From: Gammaproteobacteria bacterium
GTDB taxonomy: Bacteria > Pseudomonadota > Gammaproteobacteria > Pseudomonadales > Pseudohongiellaceae
Length of the DNA: 64,000 nucleotides
Assembly: GCA_002711845.1 (NCBI GenBank)
Contig: PASF01000007.1
Span: 1 to 64,000 of the forward strand
Reading direction: 5' to 3'
Part shown: piece after piece, positions 8,629 through 20,509 of the stretch
Numbering within the stretch: position 1 is the first letter of the stretch
Layout: each line of letters opens with the position of its first letter
Made by a program: the position numbers and the translations under genes
The notes under the pieces: model-generated
The model's input: the letters and a program-made list of their open reading frames with translations, nothing else
What the model was told of the DNA's origin: nothing
The model's database searches: none

Positions 8629-10179
8629 TCAGCCTCCATAATTTAACTCCTTTAGATAGGCAGTCATTCTTCCGTTAAGTTCTGCTATTTTTTGCTCTAA
8701 AGGTTTCCGCTCCGTCAGCACGACTGCCAAATCAATTTCCTCTTCTTCCTGAAACGTATCCACGTACCGTGGAATGTTCAAGTTGTAGTCGTTCTCTGCG
8801 ATCTGGCTCAGTGGCGCCAGGAAGCTGTATTTATCGATGGTCTTGCGATCACACAGAGTTTTGATGATTCTATCGACGTGCGAGTCCAGCAGAATGTTCT
8901 GGTTGGTTCCCTGCTCGAACTCACGGCTGGCATCAATAAAGAGCACGTTTTCGTTGTCTTCACGGCACTTTTTGAAGACCAGTATTGCTGCCGGGATACC
9001 AGTCCCAAAGAACAGGTTAGCAGGCAGTCCAATGACTGCATCCAGCGCATTCATCTCCCGAATGATATGCTCCCGGATATGGCCTTCCGCCGCACCGCGG
9101 AAGAGCACGCCATGCGGCACCACGACTGCAGCGGTGCCATTGTCATCGAGCTGGAACAACATATGCTGGATAAAGGCCATGTCCGCTTTGGACTTGGGCG
9201 CCAGTTTTCCGTACGGGGAGAAACGGTCATCGTTTAGCAGTAGCGGGTTCGCTGACCAGTCAAGCGAGAAGGGCGGATTCGCGACGATCGCCTCAAAGCG
9301 ATGGTCTAGATGCTGCGGCCGCTCCAGGGTGTCATCCTGTTTGATGTCAAAATCCTTGTAATGCACACCGTGCAAGATCATGTTCATGCGGGCCAGGTTG
9401 AAGGTAGTCCGGTTGTATTCCTGACCGTAGAATCGGCCGACCTTATTTACTTGTTTTGCTACCCGAAGCAGCAGCGATCCGGATCCGCAGGTCATGTCAT
9501 ACACAGTTTTGAGATTGTCTTTGCCCATAGCCACCGCCCGGGCTAGGATCTCGGAGACTTTTTGGGGGGTGTAAAATTCACCTGCTTTTTTTCCGGCATC
9601 GGAAGCGAAGTTGCTGATCAGGTATTCGTAGCTATCCCCTAACACATCAGCGTCAACTTCGTCCAAGCGAAAATCGATTTCACCCAGCCGGCTAAGCACA
9701 TCACGAATGATCTTGTTGCGATCATCAGGCGTTTTGCCGAGCTTGGATGAGTTCAGATCAAGATCTTCAAACAGATGCACAAAGTCAGCTTCGGACTCCT
9801 GGCCTCGGGTACTTTCTTCGATATCGCGCAGTACCTTGGCTAGATCGCCGATGATAAATGCTTCTTTGTCATCGCGAATCTGCTTGGCAATGGCGCTGAA
9901 GAGCTGGTCCGGGTTCAGGTGGTAGCCCAGCGTGTCCACTGCCTCTTCCCGGACCGCCTCGATGATCTCTGCATCACTGGCCGGATCGAGCTGAGTATAA
10001 TCCAGACCATCTTCTGATAGCGCCTCTTGGGCGATACTCAGCAGGCGCTCGGAGAGGAACTTGTAAAAAATAAAGCCCAGGATGTAATCGCGATATTCAT
10101 CACCGGCCATGCGCCCGCGAAGCAGGTTGCAGATCCCCCAAAGCTGCTGTTGAAGTTGACGTTTTTGCTCTTCAGACAT
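8629..10179 (-). CDS. hsdM: Type I restriction-modification DNA methyltransferase subunit HsdM
   Basis: HsdM transfers methyl groups from S-adenosylmethionine to adenine N6 in the site chosen by HsdS. The 516 residues show the N-terminal helical HsdM domain, the EFYTP motif (201-205), the AdoMet-binding motif DMTCGSGS (228-235) and the catalytic NPPF (301-304) of N6-adenine methyltransferases. A C-terminal helical tail (ERKPLEQKIAELNGR) meets HsdS. It is the first gene of the four-gene operon, and its stop codon is one base before the hsdS start, which suggests translational coupling. The methylase appears complete, so the host should be protected. Confidence 0.95.
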   Translation of the reverse strand: MSEEQKRQLQQQLWGICNLLRGRMAGDEYRDYILGFIFYKFLSERLLSIAQEALSEDGLDYTQLDPASDAEIIEAVREEAVDTLGYHLNPDQLFSAIAKQIRDDKEAFIIGDLAKVLRDIEESTRGQESEADFVHLFEDLDLNSSKLGKTPDDRNKIIRDVLSRLGEIDFRLDEVDADVLGDSYEYLISNFASDAGKKAGEFYTPQKVSEILARAVAMGKDNLKTVYDMTCGSGSLLLRVAKQVNKVGRFYGQEYNRTTFNLARMNMILHGVHYKDFDIKQDDTLERPQHLDHRFEAIVANPPFSLDWSANPLLLNDDRFSPYGKLAPKSKADMAFIQHMLFQLDDNGTAAVVVPHGVLFRGAAEGHIREHIIREMNALDAVIGLPANLFFGTGIPAAILVFKKCREDNENVLFIDASREFEQGTNQNILLDSHVDRIIKTLCDRKTIDKYSFLAPLSQIAENDYNLNIPRYVDTFQEEEEIDLAVVLTERKPLEQKIAELNGRMTAYLKELNYGG

Positions 10180-10233
10180 TCGTTAAATCCTTATAAAAAA
10201 TCTAGACAATTTGGGGTGTTGAACGTTCTTACT

Positions 10234-10797
10234 TCAAAGCGAATATCCCTCTCGCTTTAGCGAAGCGTTGAGTGTTGTCCTGCTCACCTTGAAATGATCA
10301 GCAATCTCAGCCTTACTCATGAGAGGGTTCGATAGCATGGCGGCTGCTTTTTTTACATCCTGAGATGACATAGAGGGTCGCCGACCACCTTTCCGGCCAC
10401 GAGCACGCGCAGCTGCAAGCCCGGCCTTTGTTCGCTCCAAGATAAGGCTGTGCTCAAATTCAGCTAGGGCGCCAAATATATGGAAAATGAGCTTGCCGCT
10501 CGCGCTGGTCGTATCGATAGACTCAGTCAGTGATCGAAAGCCAATCTCACGCTGATGCAGATCCTCGATGATCTCAACCAGGTCTTTCAGCGACCGGGCC
10601 AGCCGATCCATCCTCCATACAACTAAAGTGTCGCCGTCACGCAAGGTGCGAAGACAGGAGGTCAGTTCAGGGCGAGCTCTGAGTGTACCGGTCATCTTTT
10701 CAGTAAAGATCTCCCGACAACCAGCCTGCTTGAGAGCGTTAATTTGAAGCTCAGCATCTTGATCTTGGGTGCTGACTCGGGCATAACCAATAATCAT
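10234..10797 (-). CDS. Serine recombinase (Tn3 resolvase / DNA invertase family)
   Basis: The 187-residue protein has the small serine recombinase layout: a catalytic domain with Ser9 in YARVSTQDQ and arginines in VWRMDRLARS, then LIFHIFGALAEFEHSLI (the E-helix and dimer interface), ERTKAGLAAARARGRKGGRRP as a linker, and a C-terminal helix-turn-helix (MSKAEIADHFKVSRTTL). Members resolve cointegrates or invert segments at short dyad sites. It lies directly upstream of hsdM, same strand, 54 bases apart, and an imperfect dyad (10805-10835) stands just before its start, where resolvase sites normally occur. It may be a mobility gene of the restriction island. Whether it acts as resolvase or invertase cannot be told from sequence. 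Confidence 0.9.
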   Translation of the reverse strand: MIIGYARVSTQDQDAELQINALKQAGCREIFTEKMTGTLRARPELTSCLRTLRDGDTLVVWRMDRLARSLKDLVEIIEDLHQREIGFRSLTESIDTTSASGKLIFHIFGALAEFEHSLILERTKAGLAAARARGRKGGRRPSMSSQDVKKAAAMLSNPLMSKAEIADHFKVSRTTLNASLKREGYSL

Positions 10798-11108
10798 AAG
10801 GAAACGTACCTAATCTGTTCGTAGATTGTTGTACGGGTTTATGATCGAATTTGCAACCAAAAAAGAGGGACTAGACGAATTCTATGAAGCATCCAGAAAC
10901 AACCGTTTAAAGATGATATCAGGATATACGGGGACTCAGCGCTTAGACCAGTGTCCTAATCGGACTATTGCCCTTAGCGACAATATGGTTGATAAGTTAA
11001 ATTTTCGTAACGGCTGGGTATGCTCACAGTCATTGGGTTCACTAGCGAGCATTTTCATAACTTATTGTTTTTTATATCTATATCGTTATTAAAAATGCAA
11101 AACTGCCG
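10798..11108. other. Intergenic region between resolvase and the gyrB-side hairpin
   Basis: Roughly 310 bases with no supported gene. The first 40 bases contain a recombination-site-like dyad. An 88-codon open frame on the plus strand (10826-11092) starts without a ribosome-binding site and resembles no family I know. The final part (11040-11100) is AT-rich. This is probably the right flank of the restriction island. Confidence 0.4.
10805..10835. repeat. Dyad upstream of the serine recombinase, candidate crossover (res-like) site
   Basis: CGTAC (10805-10809) and AATCT (10812-10816) are mirrored by AGATT (10823-10827) and GTACG (10831-10835), giving a 31-base imperfect palindrome centred on GTTCGT. 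Crossover sites for Tn3-type resolvases are dyads of about 28-30 bp just upstream of the resolvase gene. The recombinase start is at 10797, only 8 bases away. The additional resolvase subsites II and III were not identified. Confidence 0.4.
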
Positions 11109-11147
11109 GGCGAAAGCTACTAGTATTGGCATCTAGTCGCTTTCGCC
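11109..11147 (-). terminator. Long hairpin downstream of gyrB, probable terminator
   Basis: GGCGAAAGC (11109-11117) pairs perfectly with GCTTTCGCC (11139-11147), and inside it ACTAG (11119-11123) pairs with CTAGT (11133-11137), leaving a 9-base loop. On the minus strand it follows the gyrB stop by about 70 bases and a T-rich stretch comes about 10 bases later. It may end the dnaA-dnaN-recF-gyrB transcript. It also marks the edge between core and accessory DNA. Confidence 0.5.
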
Positions 11148-11215
11148 AAGCATCAACTTACGGGTTATTAAGGCAACTTATGTGTTCCCATACATGCCCC
11201 ACACAACCCCTTTTG

Positions 11216-14766
<3,551 letters not shown>

Positions 14767-14787
14767 GTAATCCCGGGGCCAGGCCTG

Positions 14788-15894
14788 TTAAAGCCGCATG
14801 GGCATGACAACATAGAGCGCATCAGAAGCGGAAACCGCTTCCAGCAAGGCACTGCTATTGGAGTCAGATAACGTAAATTTGACCTTATCGCTGTCCAGTA
14901 CATTCAGGACATCGATGAGATAGGCCACATTAAAACCAATCTCCAATGCCTCTCCTTCATACTCCACCGCAACCATGTCCTCAGCTTCTTCCTGTTCCGG
15001 ATTGTTGGCAACGACTTTTAACTCGTTCTGACCTAGCTGAAGATTCACACCACGGTACTTTTCATTGGACAGAATCGATGCGCGACTGAATGCATGACGG
15101 AGCAACGTACGTTCACCAATCACCGTTTTATTGCCACCTTTGGGTAACACCCGCTGGTAATCCGGGAATTTTCCGTCAACAAGTTTGGAGGTAAACGTGA
15201 AGTCTTTCAGACGGGCGCGAATATGGCCCGCGCCGAACACCAGCACCAGTTCGTCCTCCGAGGGCTCAGACAACAGGCGCGACAGCTCCAACACGCCTTT
15301 ACGCGGCACAATGATCTGCTGAACGTCGTCCACACCCGTACTGATACCGGTGGTGTGCATGGCCAAGCGATGGCCATCCGTCGCTACTACCCTGAACCAG
15401 GAACTGCCCAACTCAAACAGCATACCATTGAGATAATACCGGACGTCCTGTTGCGCCATGGCAAATGCACAAGAATCGATCAGGTGTTTCAACTCATGCC
15501 CACTGATACCTATCTCGTAAGTGCCGGGCTCATCAACCGTCACCGGGAAGTCGGAAGCGGGGAGGGTAGCCAGCGTAAAACGACTGCGCCCGGCTTTGAC
15601 AACAAACTTGCCATCATCAAGCGTAAAATCCAGCACCGCATCATCGGGCAGAGATTTGCAAATATCCATCAGCTTGCGACCTGGCACCGTGATCTCGCCG
15701 GGACGGCTACCTGTGTTCACGGGTACCCGACCAATCAGCTCTACCTCCAGGTCGGTCCCGGTGATTTCCAAAATGTCGTCTTTAAGTGTCAGCAGTACAT
15801 TCGCCAGCACCGGCAACGTGTGACGACGCTCTACAACACCCGCCGCCAGTTGCAGGGGCTTGATGATTGCATCCCTGGAAATTGTAAATTGCAT
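14788..15894 (-). CDS. dnaN: DNA polymerase III beta sliding clamp
   Basis: DnaN is the ring-shaped clamp that tethers polymerase III and many partner proteins to DNA. The 368-residue protein starts MQFTISRDAIIKPLQLAAGV and ends SALYVVMPMRL-type (ASDALYVVMPMRL), as in proteobacterial clamps, and consists of three repeats of the clamp fold. Length is standard (366-369). It lies 62 bases after the dnaA stop and 21 bases before recF, all leftwards, so an operon with dnaA is likely. Confidence 0.98.
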   Translation of the reverse strand: MQFTISRDAIIKPLQLAAGVVERRHTLPVLANVLLTLKDDILEITGTDLEVELIGRVPVNTGSRPGEITVPGRKLMDICKSLPDDAVLDFTLDDGKFVVKAGRSRFTLATLPASDFPVTVDEPGTYEIGISGHELKHLIDSCAFAMAQQDVRYYLNGMLFELGSSWFRVVATDGHRLAMHTTGISTGVDDVQQIIVPRKGVLELSRLLSEPSEDELVLVFGAGHIRARLKDFTFTSKLVDGKFPDYQRVLPKGGNKTVIGERTLLRHAFSRASILSNEKYRGVNLQLGQNELKVVANNPEQEEAEDMVAVEYEGEALEIGFNVAYLIDVLNVLDSDKVKFTLSDSNSSALLEAVSASDALYVVMPMRL

Positions 15895-15956
15895 ATTCCG
15901 ATCTCAGATAAGCGTTGTGTTTATGATTCTATTGCTGCCCCATAGACGGCCCGTCA

Positions 15957-17525
15957 TCAGGTAGTCAGCGCTCGCAACAGGTTATTATAGTCTTCCGCCA
16001 GATCCTGCGAATCGCCCCGCAGTTTTTTGATCTGTTTGCACGCATGCAACACGGTCGTATGATCACGGCCACCAAACGCATCGCCTATTTCCGGCAGACT
16101 GTGATTGGTCAATTCCTTGGCCAGGCACATGGCAATCTGCCGTGGGCGGGCGACAGACCGGTTACGACGCTTGGACAGCATGTCAGACATCTTGATCTTA
16201 TAATATTCTGCGACCGAGCGCTGAATATTATCAATGGAAACCAGCTTTTCATGCAGCGCAAACAAATCGCGCAACGCTTCACGTACCAGATCCAGGTCAA
16301 TCTTACGCCCGACAAAATTGGCGTGAATAATAACTTTCTTGAGCGCCCCTTCAAGCTCACGGACATGCGAGCGCAAGCGCTGCGCAATAAACATGGCCGC
16401 ATCACCAGGTAATTCTACATTGCTCTGGGCAGCTTTGTTGATCAGAATGGCTGCGCGGGTCTCGAGTTCAGGCGGTTCCACCGCAACACTCAGGCCCCAG
16501 CCAAACCGCGACTTCAACCTTTCCTCCAAGCCATTGATTTCTTTATGATATTTATCGCTGGTCAGAATGATCTGCTGGCCCCCTTCTAGCAGGGCATTAA
16601 ACGTATGGAAAAACTCCTCCTGGGAGCGTTCCTTGCCAGCAAAAAACTGGATATCGTCAATTAACAGTGCATCGACAGAGCGGTAGTAGCGTTTGAATTC
16701 GTTGATGGCATTAAGCTGCAGCGCCGTCACCATGGTCGCCACAAAGGTCTCGGAGTGCAGATACACAACCTTGGCATTGGGTTTGCGGGCCAACATGAAG
16801 TTGCCGATTGCATGCATCAAATGGGTTTTACCCAAGCCTACACCGCCATATATAAACAGTGGGTTATAGGCACCGCCGGGATTGTCTGCCACCTGGAGCG
16901 CGGCCGCCCGGGCAAGCTGGTTTGATTTGCCTTCAATAAAATTGTCGAAGGTGTTTTCATGATTGAGCGAGCCTTTATGCCTAAGCTTGCCCTCAATGAT
17001 CAACTCCATGTTGCGCCCGGAGCGTTTGCTCTGACCCCCACCGCTAAAGGATTTGCCCGACAGGGCATCCTTAAGTTCGGTATCCGCGTGATTCGCAGGT
17101 TCTACCAGACTCAGATGCGAGCTTGATGCCGGCATTGACACACCGGCAGGGGGCACCTGTATCGCCGGCGGTTTCCTGTCGTCGTCAAACATGCGCTGGT
17201 GCTGCTGCACGGGCACCTGCCGTCCGGCATGATCGCCGACAGCAGCCGCAACGACTGTGGGCCGGGGCGCCTGCCGGCTACCGACTTCCAGAAAGATACC
17301 CACCTGCTCACCATCGGTATGGCGATGCACCAGCTCGCTGATACGGGCATAAAATTTATCTTTAACCCATTCCTGGACAAACCGGTTGGGCGCACGAAGC
17401 GTGAGGCCTTCTTTTGAGGCCTCTGCCTGCAAAGGACGAATCCAGGTATTAAATTGCTGGGATGGGAGCTCATCCCTGAGGTGATCAACACACCGCTGCC
17501 AAGTTGCTAGAAGCACGACTTTCAC
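15957..17525 (-). CDS. dnaA: Chromosomal replication initiator protein DnaA
   Basis: DnaA binds DnaA boxes and melts oriC. The frame is open from an ATG at 17594, but homologues begin just before [20 protein letters not shown]. The GTG codons at 17525 and 17516 (AGGG a few bases upstream) are therefore better starts, and 17525 is used. The visible domains are: domain I ([16 protein letters not shown]) for DnaB/self contacts, a long variable linker II, the AAA+ domain with Walker [10 protein letters not shown] and Walker [10 protein letters not shown], and domain IV with the DnaA signature [14 protein letters not shown] perfect DnaA box lies at 17595-17603, 70 bases upstream of the chosen start, suggesting autoregulation. 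Start codon: moderately sure; identity: certain. Confidence 0.96.
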   Translation of the reverse strand: MKVVLLATWQRCVDHLRDELPSQQFNTWIRPLQAEASKEGLTLRAPNRFVQEWVKDKFYARISELVHRHTDGEQVGIFLEVGSRQAPRPTVVAAAVGDHAGRQVPVQQHQRMFDDDRKPPAIQVPPAGVSMPASSSHLSLVEPANHADTELKDALSGKSFSGGGQSKRSGRNMELIIEGKLRHKGSLNHENTFDNFIEGKSNQLARAAALQVADNPGGAYNPLFIYGGVGLGKTHLMHAIGNFMLARKPNAKVVYLHSETFVATMVTALQLNAINEFKRYYRSVDALLIDDIQFFAGKERSQEEFFHTFNALLEGGQQIILTSDKYHKEINGLEERLKSRFGWGLSVAVEPPELETRAAILINKAAQSNVELPGDAAMFIAQRLRSHVRELEGALKKVIIHANFVGRKIDLDLVREALRDLFALHEKLVSIDNIQRSVAEYYKIKMSDMLSKRRNRSVARPRQIAMCLAKELTNHSLPEIGDAFGGRDHTTVLHACKQIKKLRGDSQDLAEDYNNLLRALTT

Positions 17526-17727
17526 TACCCTGTAGTCTGTTATTGTGTGAACAAAGTGATTAACAAGCGCAAATTCTAACCCGCTGAAGCACACTTATCC
17601 ACACAATCAAGCGAGATTTTATCCGTTCAAGGTAATATTTCTTTTATTTAAATATCAAAAACTTAATAAATAAAAGCCGAAAAAACAAGGTATTTTGCGA
17701 GGCAATATAAACCGTGATCGGTAAAAT

Positions 17728-17753
17728 TTATACACAGGACATCCTGTGGATAA
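17728..17753. repeat. Head-to-head DnaA boxes forming a 26-bp inverted repeat
   Basis: TTATACACAGGA (17728-17739) and TCCTGTGGATAA (17742-17753) are reverse complements at 11 of 12 positions with a 2-base centre. Each arm starts with a DnaA box (TTATACACA; TTATCCACA), so two DnaA molecules would face each other. It is placed between the dnaA and rpmH promoters. Confidence 0.75.
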
Positions 17754-17825
17754 CTTGTTACTAACAGGGTATAAGCAGGGGATGGCTTTTGAAGCGCCCG
17801 ATGTGCCTGCAATACAAGGAATCTA

Positions 17826-17854
17826 TTGCATAAACTCAGTAAAACATCTAGAAT
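17826..17854 (+). promoter_or_regulatory. Sigma-70 promoter for rpmH-rnpA
   Basis: TTGCAT (17826-17831), a spacer of exactly 17 bases and TAGAAT (17849-17854) read towards rpmH, whose ATG is 70 bases downstream. No other good promoter was seen in front of rpmH. Confidence 0.6.
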
Positions 17855-17923
17855 TCGCGCTCTTTAATTTATCCGAACTTTTTATTCGGACAGCCACTTA
17901 CTGAATCACCCTGGATCGCCATT

Positions 17924-18058
17924 ATGAAAAGAACTTTCCAACCAAGTCTGCTGAAACGCGCCCGAACTCACGGTTTCCGTGCCCGTATGGCAACCCGTGG
18001 TGGTCGTCTGGTTATCAAGCGTCGTCGTTCACGAGGCCGCGCCAAGCTGTCCGCCTGA
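17924..18058 (+). CDS. rpmH: 50S ribosomal protein L34
   Basis: The 44-residue, highly basic protein starts [20 protein letters not shown] and ends [11 protein letters not shown], the nearly invariant sequence of bacterial L34, which packs against 23S rRNA in the large subunit. Its position directly before rnpA, divergent from dnaA, is the conserved bacterial arrangement. The rnpA start is 22 bases after the stop. The gene is complete. Confidence 0.98.
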   Translation: MKRTFQPSLLKRARTHGFRARMATRGGRLVIKRRRSRGRAKLSA

Positions 18059-18079
18059 TCTGACTGACTAGAGCTGCAT

Positions 18080-18481
18080 GTGACCGACCAGCAAATAACC
18101 AGTCATCATGGTTTTGGTAGAAATCTGCGGCTCCTGACGGCTTCTGACTACAAGGCCGTCTTCGGCCAGGCAGAATTCAAGGTATCCTGCGCCCAGTTCC
18201 TGATACTGGCTATCAGACACGGCCATGTTAACCCAAGACTGGGCCTGGTCATCGCCAAGAAAAATGTTCGCCTGGCAGTACAACGAAATCGAGTCAAACG
18301 GCTGAGTCGCGAATCCTTCCGCCACCATCAGCATTTGCTCACCGGGCTGGACATCGTTATTCTTGCCCGTAAAGGACTGAGCGATATGGACAACGCTGCC
18401 ATTGCTCAGCTGCTGGAAAAACTGTGGCAGGATCTTGTCCGACGCCGCGACCGCCAGGCTAAACAACAGAGCACTAAATAG
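18080..18481 (+). CDS. rnpA: Ribonuclease P protein component
   Basis: RnpA is the protein cofactor of RNase P, which removes 5' leaders from tRNA precursors. The 133-residue protein has the family core: an N-terminal region that binds the leader (LRLLTASDYKAVF) and the RNR signature in VRLAVQRNRVKRLSRESFR. It starts with GTG at 18080. The only nearby ATG is out of frame and followed by a stop. It lies between rpmH and yidD and is likely in one transcript with them. Confidence 0.95.
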   Translation: MTDQQITSHHGFGRNLRLLTASDYKAVFGQAEFKVSCAQFLILAIRHGHVNPRLGLVIAKKNVRLAVQRNRVKRLSRESFRHHQHLLTGLDIVILARKGLSDMDNAAIAQLLEKLWQDLVRRRDRQAKQQSTK

Positions 18482-18505
18482 CTGCGAGATAACGGGTGAC
18501 TTAAC

Positions 18506-18763
18506 ATGCTGGCTAAGTTCGCTATCAAGCTGATCACTGTCTACCAGTACACCCTGAGTCCTTTTATTGGCAATCAATGCCGTTTTTATCCCTCCTGCTC
18601 ACATTACACTCAGGACGCCATTGCCTGTCACGGTGTTGTGAAAGGATGTTATCTTGGTACTCGCCGCATTCTCCGCTGTCATCCCTGGCATGAAGGCGGT
18701 TTTGACCCTGTCCCAGGCAGTCACACTCACTCTGACGGTGAAACGTCTTCAACCAATAAGTAG
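18506..18763 (+). CDS. yidD: Membrane protein insertion efficiency factor YidD
   Basis: YidD is a small inner-face membrane-associated protein that helps YidC-dependent insertion. The 85-residue protein has an N-terminal amphipathic helix and the family motif CRFYPSCSHYTQDAI, a middle GCYLGTRRILRCHPWHEGGFDPVP and a hydrophilic tail. It lies between rnpA (24 bases) and yidC (9 bases), its conserved place. Confidence 0.95.
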   Translation: MLAKFAIKLITVYQYTLSPFIGNQCRFYPSCSHYTQDAIACHGVVKGCYLGTRRILRCHPWHEGGFDPVPGSHTHSDGETSSTNK

Positions 18764-18772
18764 CCTTTACTC

Positions 18773-20485
18773 ATGGACTATATTCGATACGCGCTCCTGG
18801 CCGGTCTGGCCGTTGTCAGTTACATGCTCCTGCTGGCCTGGCAGGAAGACTATCCGTCATCCGCGCCCACGCCCACGCCAGACGTAGTACAAAGCCAACA
18901 GAGCAATGGCGATGTGCCCGCTGTCAACAGCACTACCCCGGCCTCCGACTCACCCTCGGATATTCCCTCAGACATACCGTCGGACATCCCAGTCGTGGCT
19001 AATGCTTCCTCAACAGATAGCAACGCCCAGAATAGCGATACGCTCATCACCGTGAGCACCGATGTCCTCAACGTCACCATCGACCGTCGCGGCGGCGACA
19101 TCGTGTTTGTATCACTGCCCGAACATTACACGCAGATTGACACGCCGGATGAACCGTTTGTCCTGTTGGAGAACACCACCCTTAGAACCTACGTCGCCCA
19201 GAGTGGCCTGATCGGCCAGAATGGCATTGATGGCGCCGAACGCGCCCTGTATACCGCCAGCGCCGCCAGTTATGCACTGGCACCGAATCAGGACGTACTG
19301 AACGTGGATCTGCGCTACACCGACAATAACGGCGTTGAGATAACCAAACGTTTCAGCTTTGAGCGTGACAATTACCTGATCGATATTGTCTACGACGTTA
19401 CCAACCCCAATGACATGCCCTGGCAGGCCAACATGTTTGGCCAGATTAAACGCAGCAACTATGAGGATCCCACGCAGGCCAGTGGTTTCGGCATGGCCAG
19501 CTTTCTGGGCTTCGCCACGACTTCCAACGACGACAATTACGTGAAGATCCCCTTTGACGAGGTAGAAGAACGGCCCTCACACGAAATCGACGGTGGCTGG
19601 GTTGCCCTGGGTCAGCACTACTTCATTTCCGCCTTTGTTCCGCCACAACAGGCACGCAACAGTTTTTCCTTCCGACGCAACAGCCAAAACGAATATATCG
19701 GCGGTTTTACCAGCTCCGAATTCGTGGTTGCGCCCAACAGTAACAACGTTCAGCAAATGTCTTTTTACGCCGGTCCCAAGGACCAGTATCGACTGGGTGA
19801 GATCGCGCCCTGGCTGGACCGCACCATTGACTATGGCTGGTTGTGGTTTGTTGCCTCGCCAATTTACTGGCTGCTGACACAGATCAATGACGTCATCGGC
19901 AACTACGGCTGGTCGATCCTCATCCTGACTGTCATCGTCAAAGGCATATTCTTCAAACTGTCCGCCACCAGCTATCGCTCCATGGCCAACATGCGGCGCG
20001 TCATGCCCAAAATGAACCAGCTCAAAGAGCGCTATGGCGATGACAAAATGAAGCTCCAGAAAGCTACTATGGAGCTGTATAAAAAAGAGAAGATCAACCC
20101 TTTTGGCGGCTGTTTGCCGATGCTGGTGCAAATGCCGGTGTTTATCGCGCTTTACTGGGTGTTACTGGAAGGGGTGGAACTGCGTCACGCCCCCTGGATT
20201 CTGTGGATCAACGACCTTTCGGTCATGGATCCGTATTTTGTATTGCCGTTGCTGATGGGCGCGTCAATGTATGTGCAGTTTATGCTTAACCCGACACCTC
20301 AGGATCCCACCCAGGCCAAAATCATGAAGTTCATGCCAGTGGTGATGACGGTCTTCTTCCTCTGGTTCCCGGCCGGTCTGGTTCTGTACTGGCTGGCTAA
20401 CAGTGTTCTGGGTATCGCCCAGCAGTGGTATATCACGCGCAATATCGAGGCTGAATATGCTGCCAAAGAGGCCGCCAGAAGCTAA
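18773..20485 (+). CDS. yidC: Membrane protein insertase YidC
   Basis: YidC inserts and folds inner-membrane proteins, alone or with Sec; ATP synthase subunit c is one classical substrate. The 570-residue protein has an N-terminal membrane anchor (residues 5-22) and a low-complexity periplasmic linker with SDIP repeated three times. A large beta-sandwich periplasmic domain (about 90-350) follows, and then the conserved C-terminal insertase core with five membrane segments from WLWFVASPIYWLL onward. The core includes the positively charged cytoplasmic hairpin (MRRVMPKMNQLKERYGDDK) and PMLVQMPVFIALYWVL. Length is normal. The gene follows yidD and precedes mnmE. Confidence 0.97.
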   Translation: MDYIRYALLAGLAVVSYMLLLAWQEDYPSSAPTPTPDVVQSQQSNGDVPAVNSTTPASDSPSDIPSDIPSDIPVVANASSTDSNAQNSDTLITVSTDVLNVTIDRRGGDIVFVSLPEHYTQIDTPDEPFVLLENTTLRTYVAQSGLIGQNGIDGAERALYTASAASYALAPNQDVLNVDLRYTDNNGVEITKRFSFERDNYLIDIVYDVTNPNDMPWQANMFGQIKRSNYEDPTQASGFGMASFLGFATTSNDDNYVKIPFDEVEERPSHEIDGGWVALGQHYFISAFVPPQQARNSFSFRRNSQNEYIGGFTSSEFVVAPNSNNVQQMSFYAGPKDQYRLGEIAPWLDRTIDYGWLWFVASPIYWLLTQINDVIGNYGWSILILTVIVKGIFFKLSATSYRSMANMRRVMPKMNQLKERYGDDKMKLQKATMELYKKEKINPFGGCLPMLVQMPVFIALYWVLLEGVELRHAPWILWINDLSVMDPYFVLPLLMGASMYVQFMLNPTPQDPTQAKIMKFMPVVMTVFFLWFPAGLVLYWLANSVLGIAQQWYITRNIEAEYAAKEAARS

Positions 20486-20509
20486 ACCACGCGCCCGGAT
20501 AGATTATTG

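Larger units (their letters stand above)
17526..17923. other. dnaA-rpmH intergenic region with DnaA boxes (regulatory and possible origin)
   Basis: This divergent intergenic region is AT-rich, particularly 17620-17700. It holds DnaA boxes TTATCCACA at 17595-17603 (+), TTATACACA at 17728-17736 (+) and TTATCCACA on the minus strand at 17745-17753. In Pseudomonas the origin lies exactly here. In this genome a second box cluster upstream of mnmG competes for that role. At the right it contains the rpmH promoter and a small leader hairpin (TCCGAA 17872-17877 with TTCGGA 17885-17890). Confidence 0.6.

Noticed and set aside
10826-11092. 88-codon open frame on the plus strand upstream of the gyrB-side hairpin
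   Set aside because: Begins inside the recombinase dyad, without a ribosome-binding site, and shows no recognisable protein pattern.
17526-17594. Use of the ATG at 17594 as dnaA start
   Set aside because: It would add 23 residues absent from other DnaA proteins and place the start on a DnaA box; GTG at 17525 fits better.
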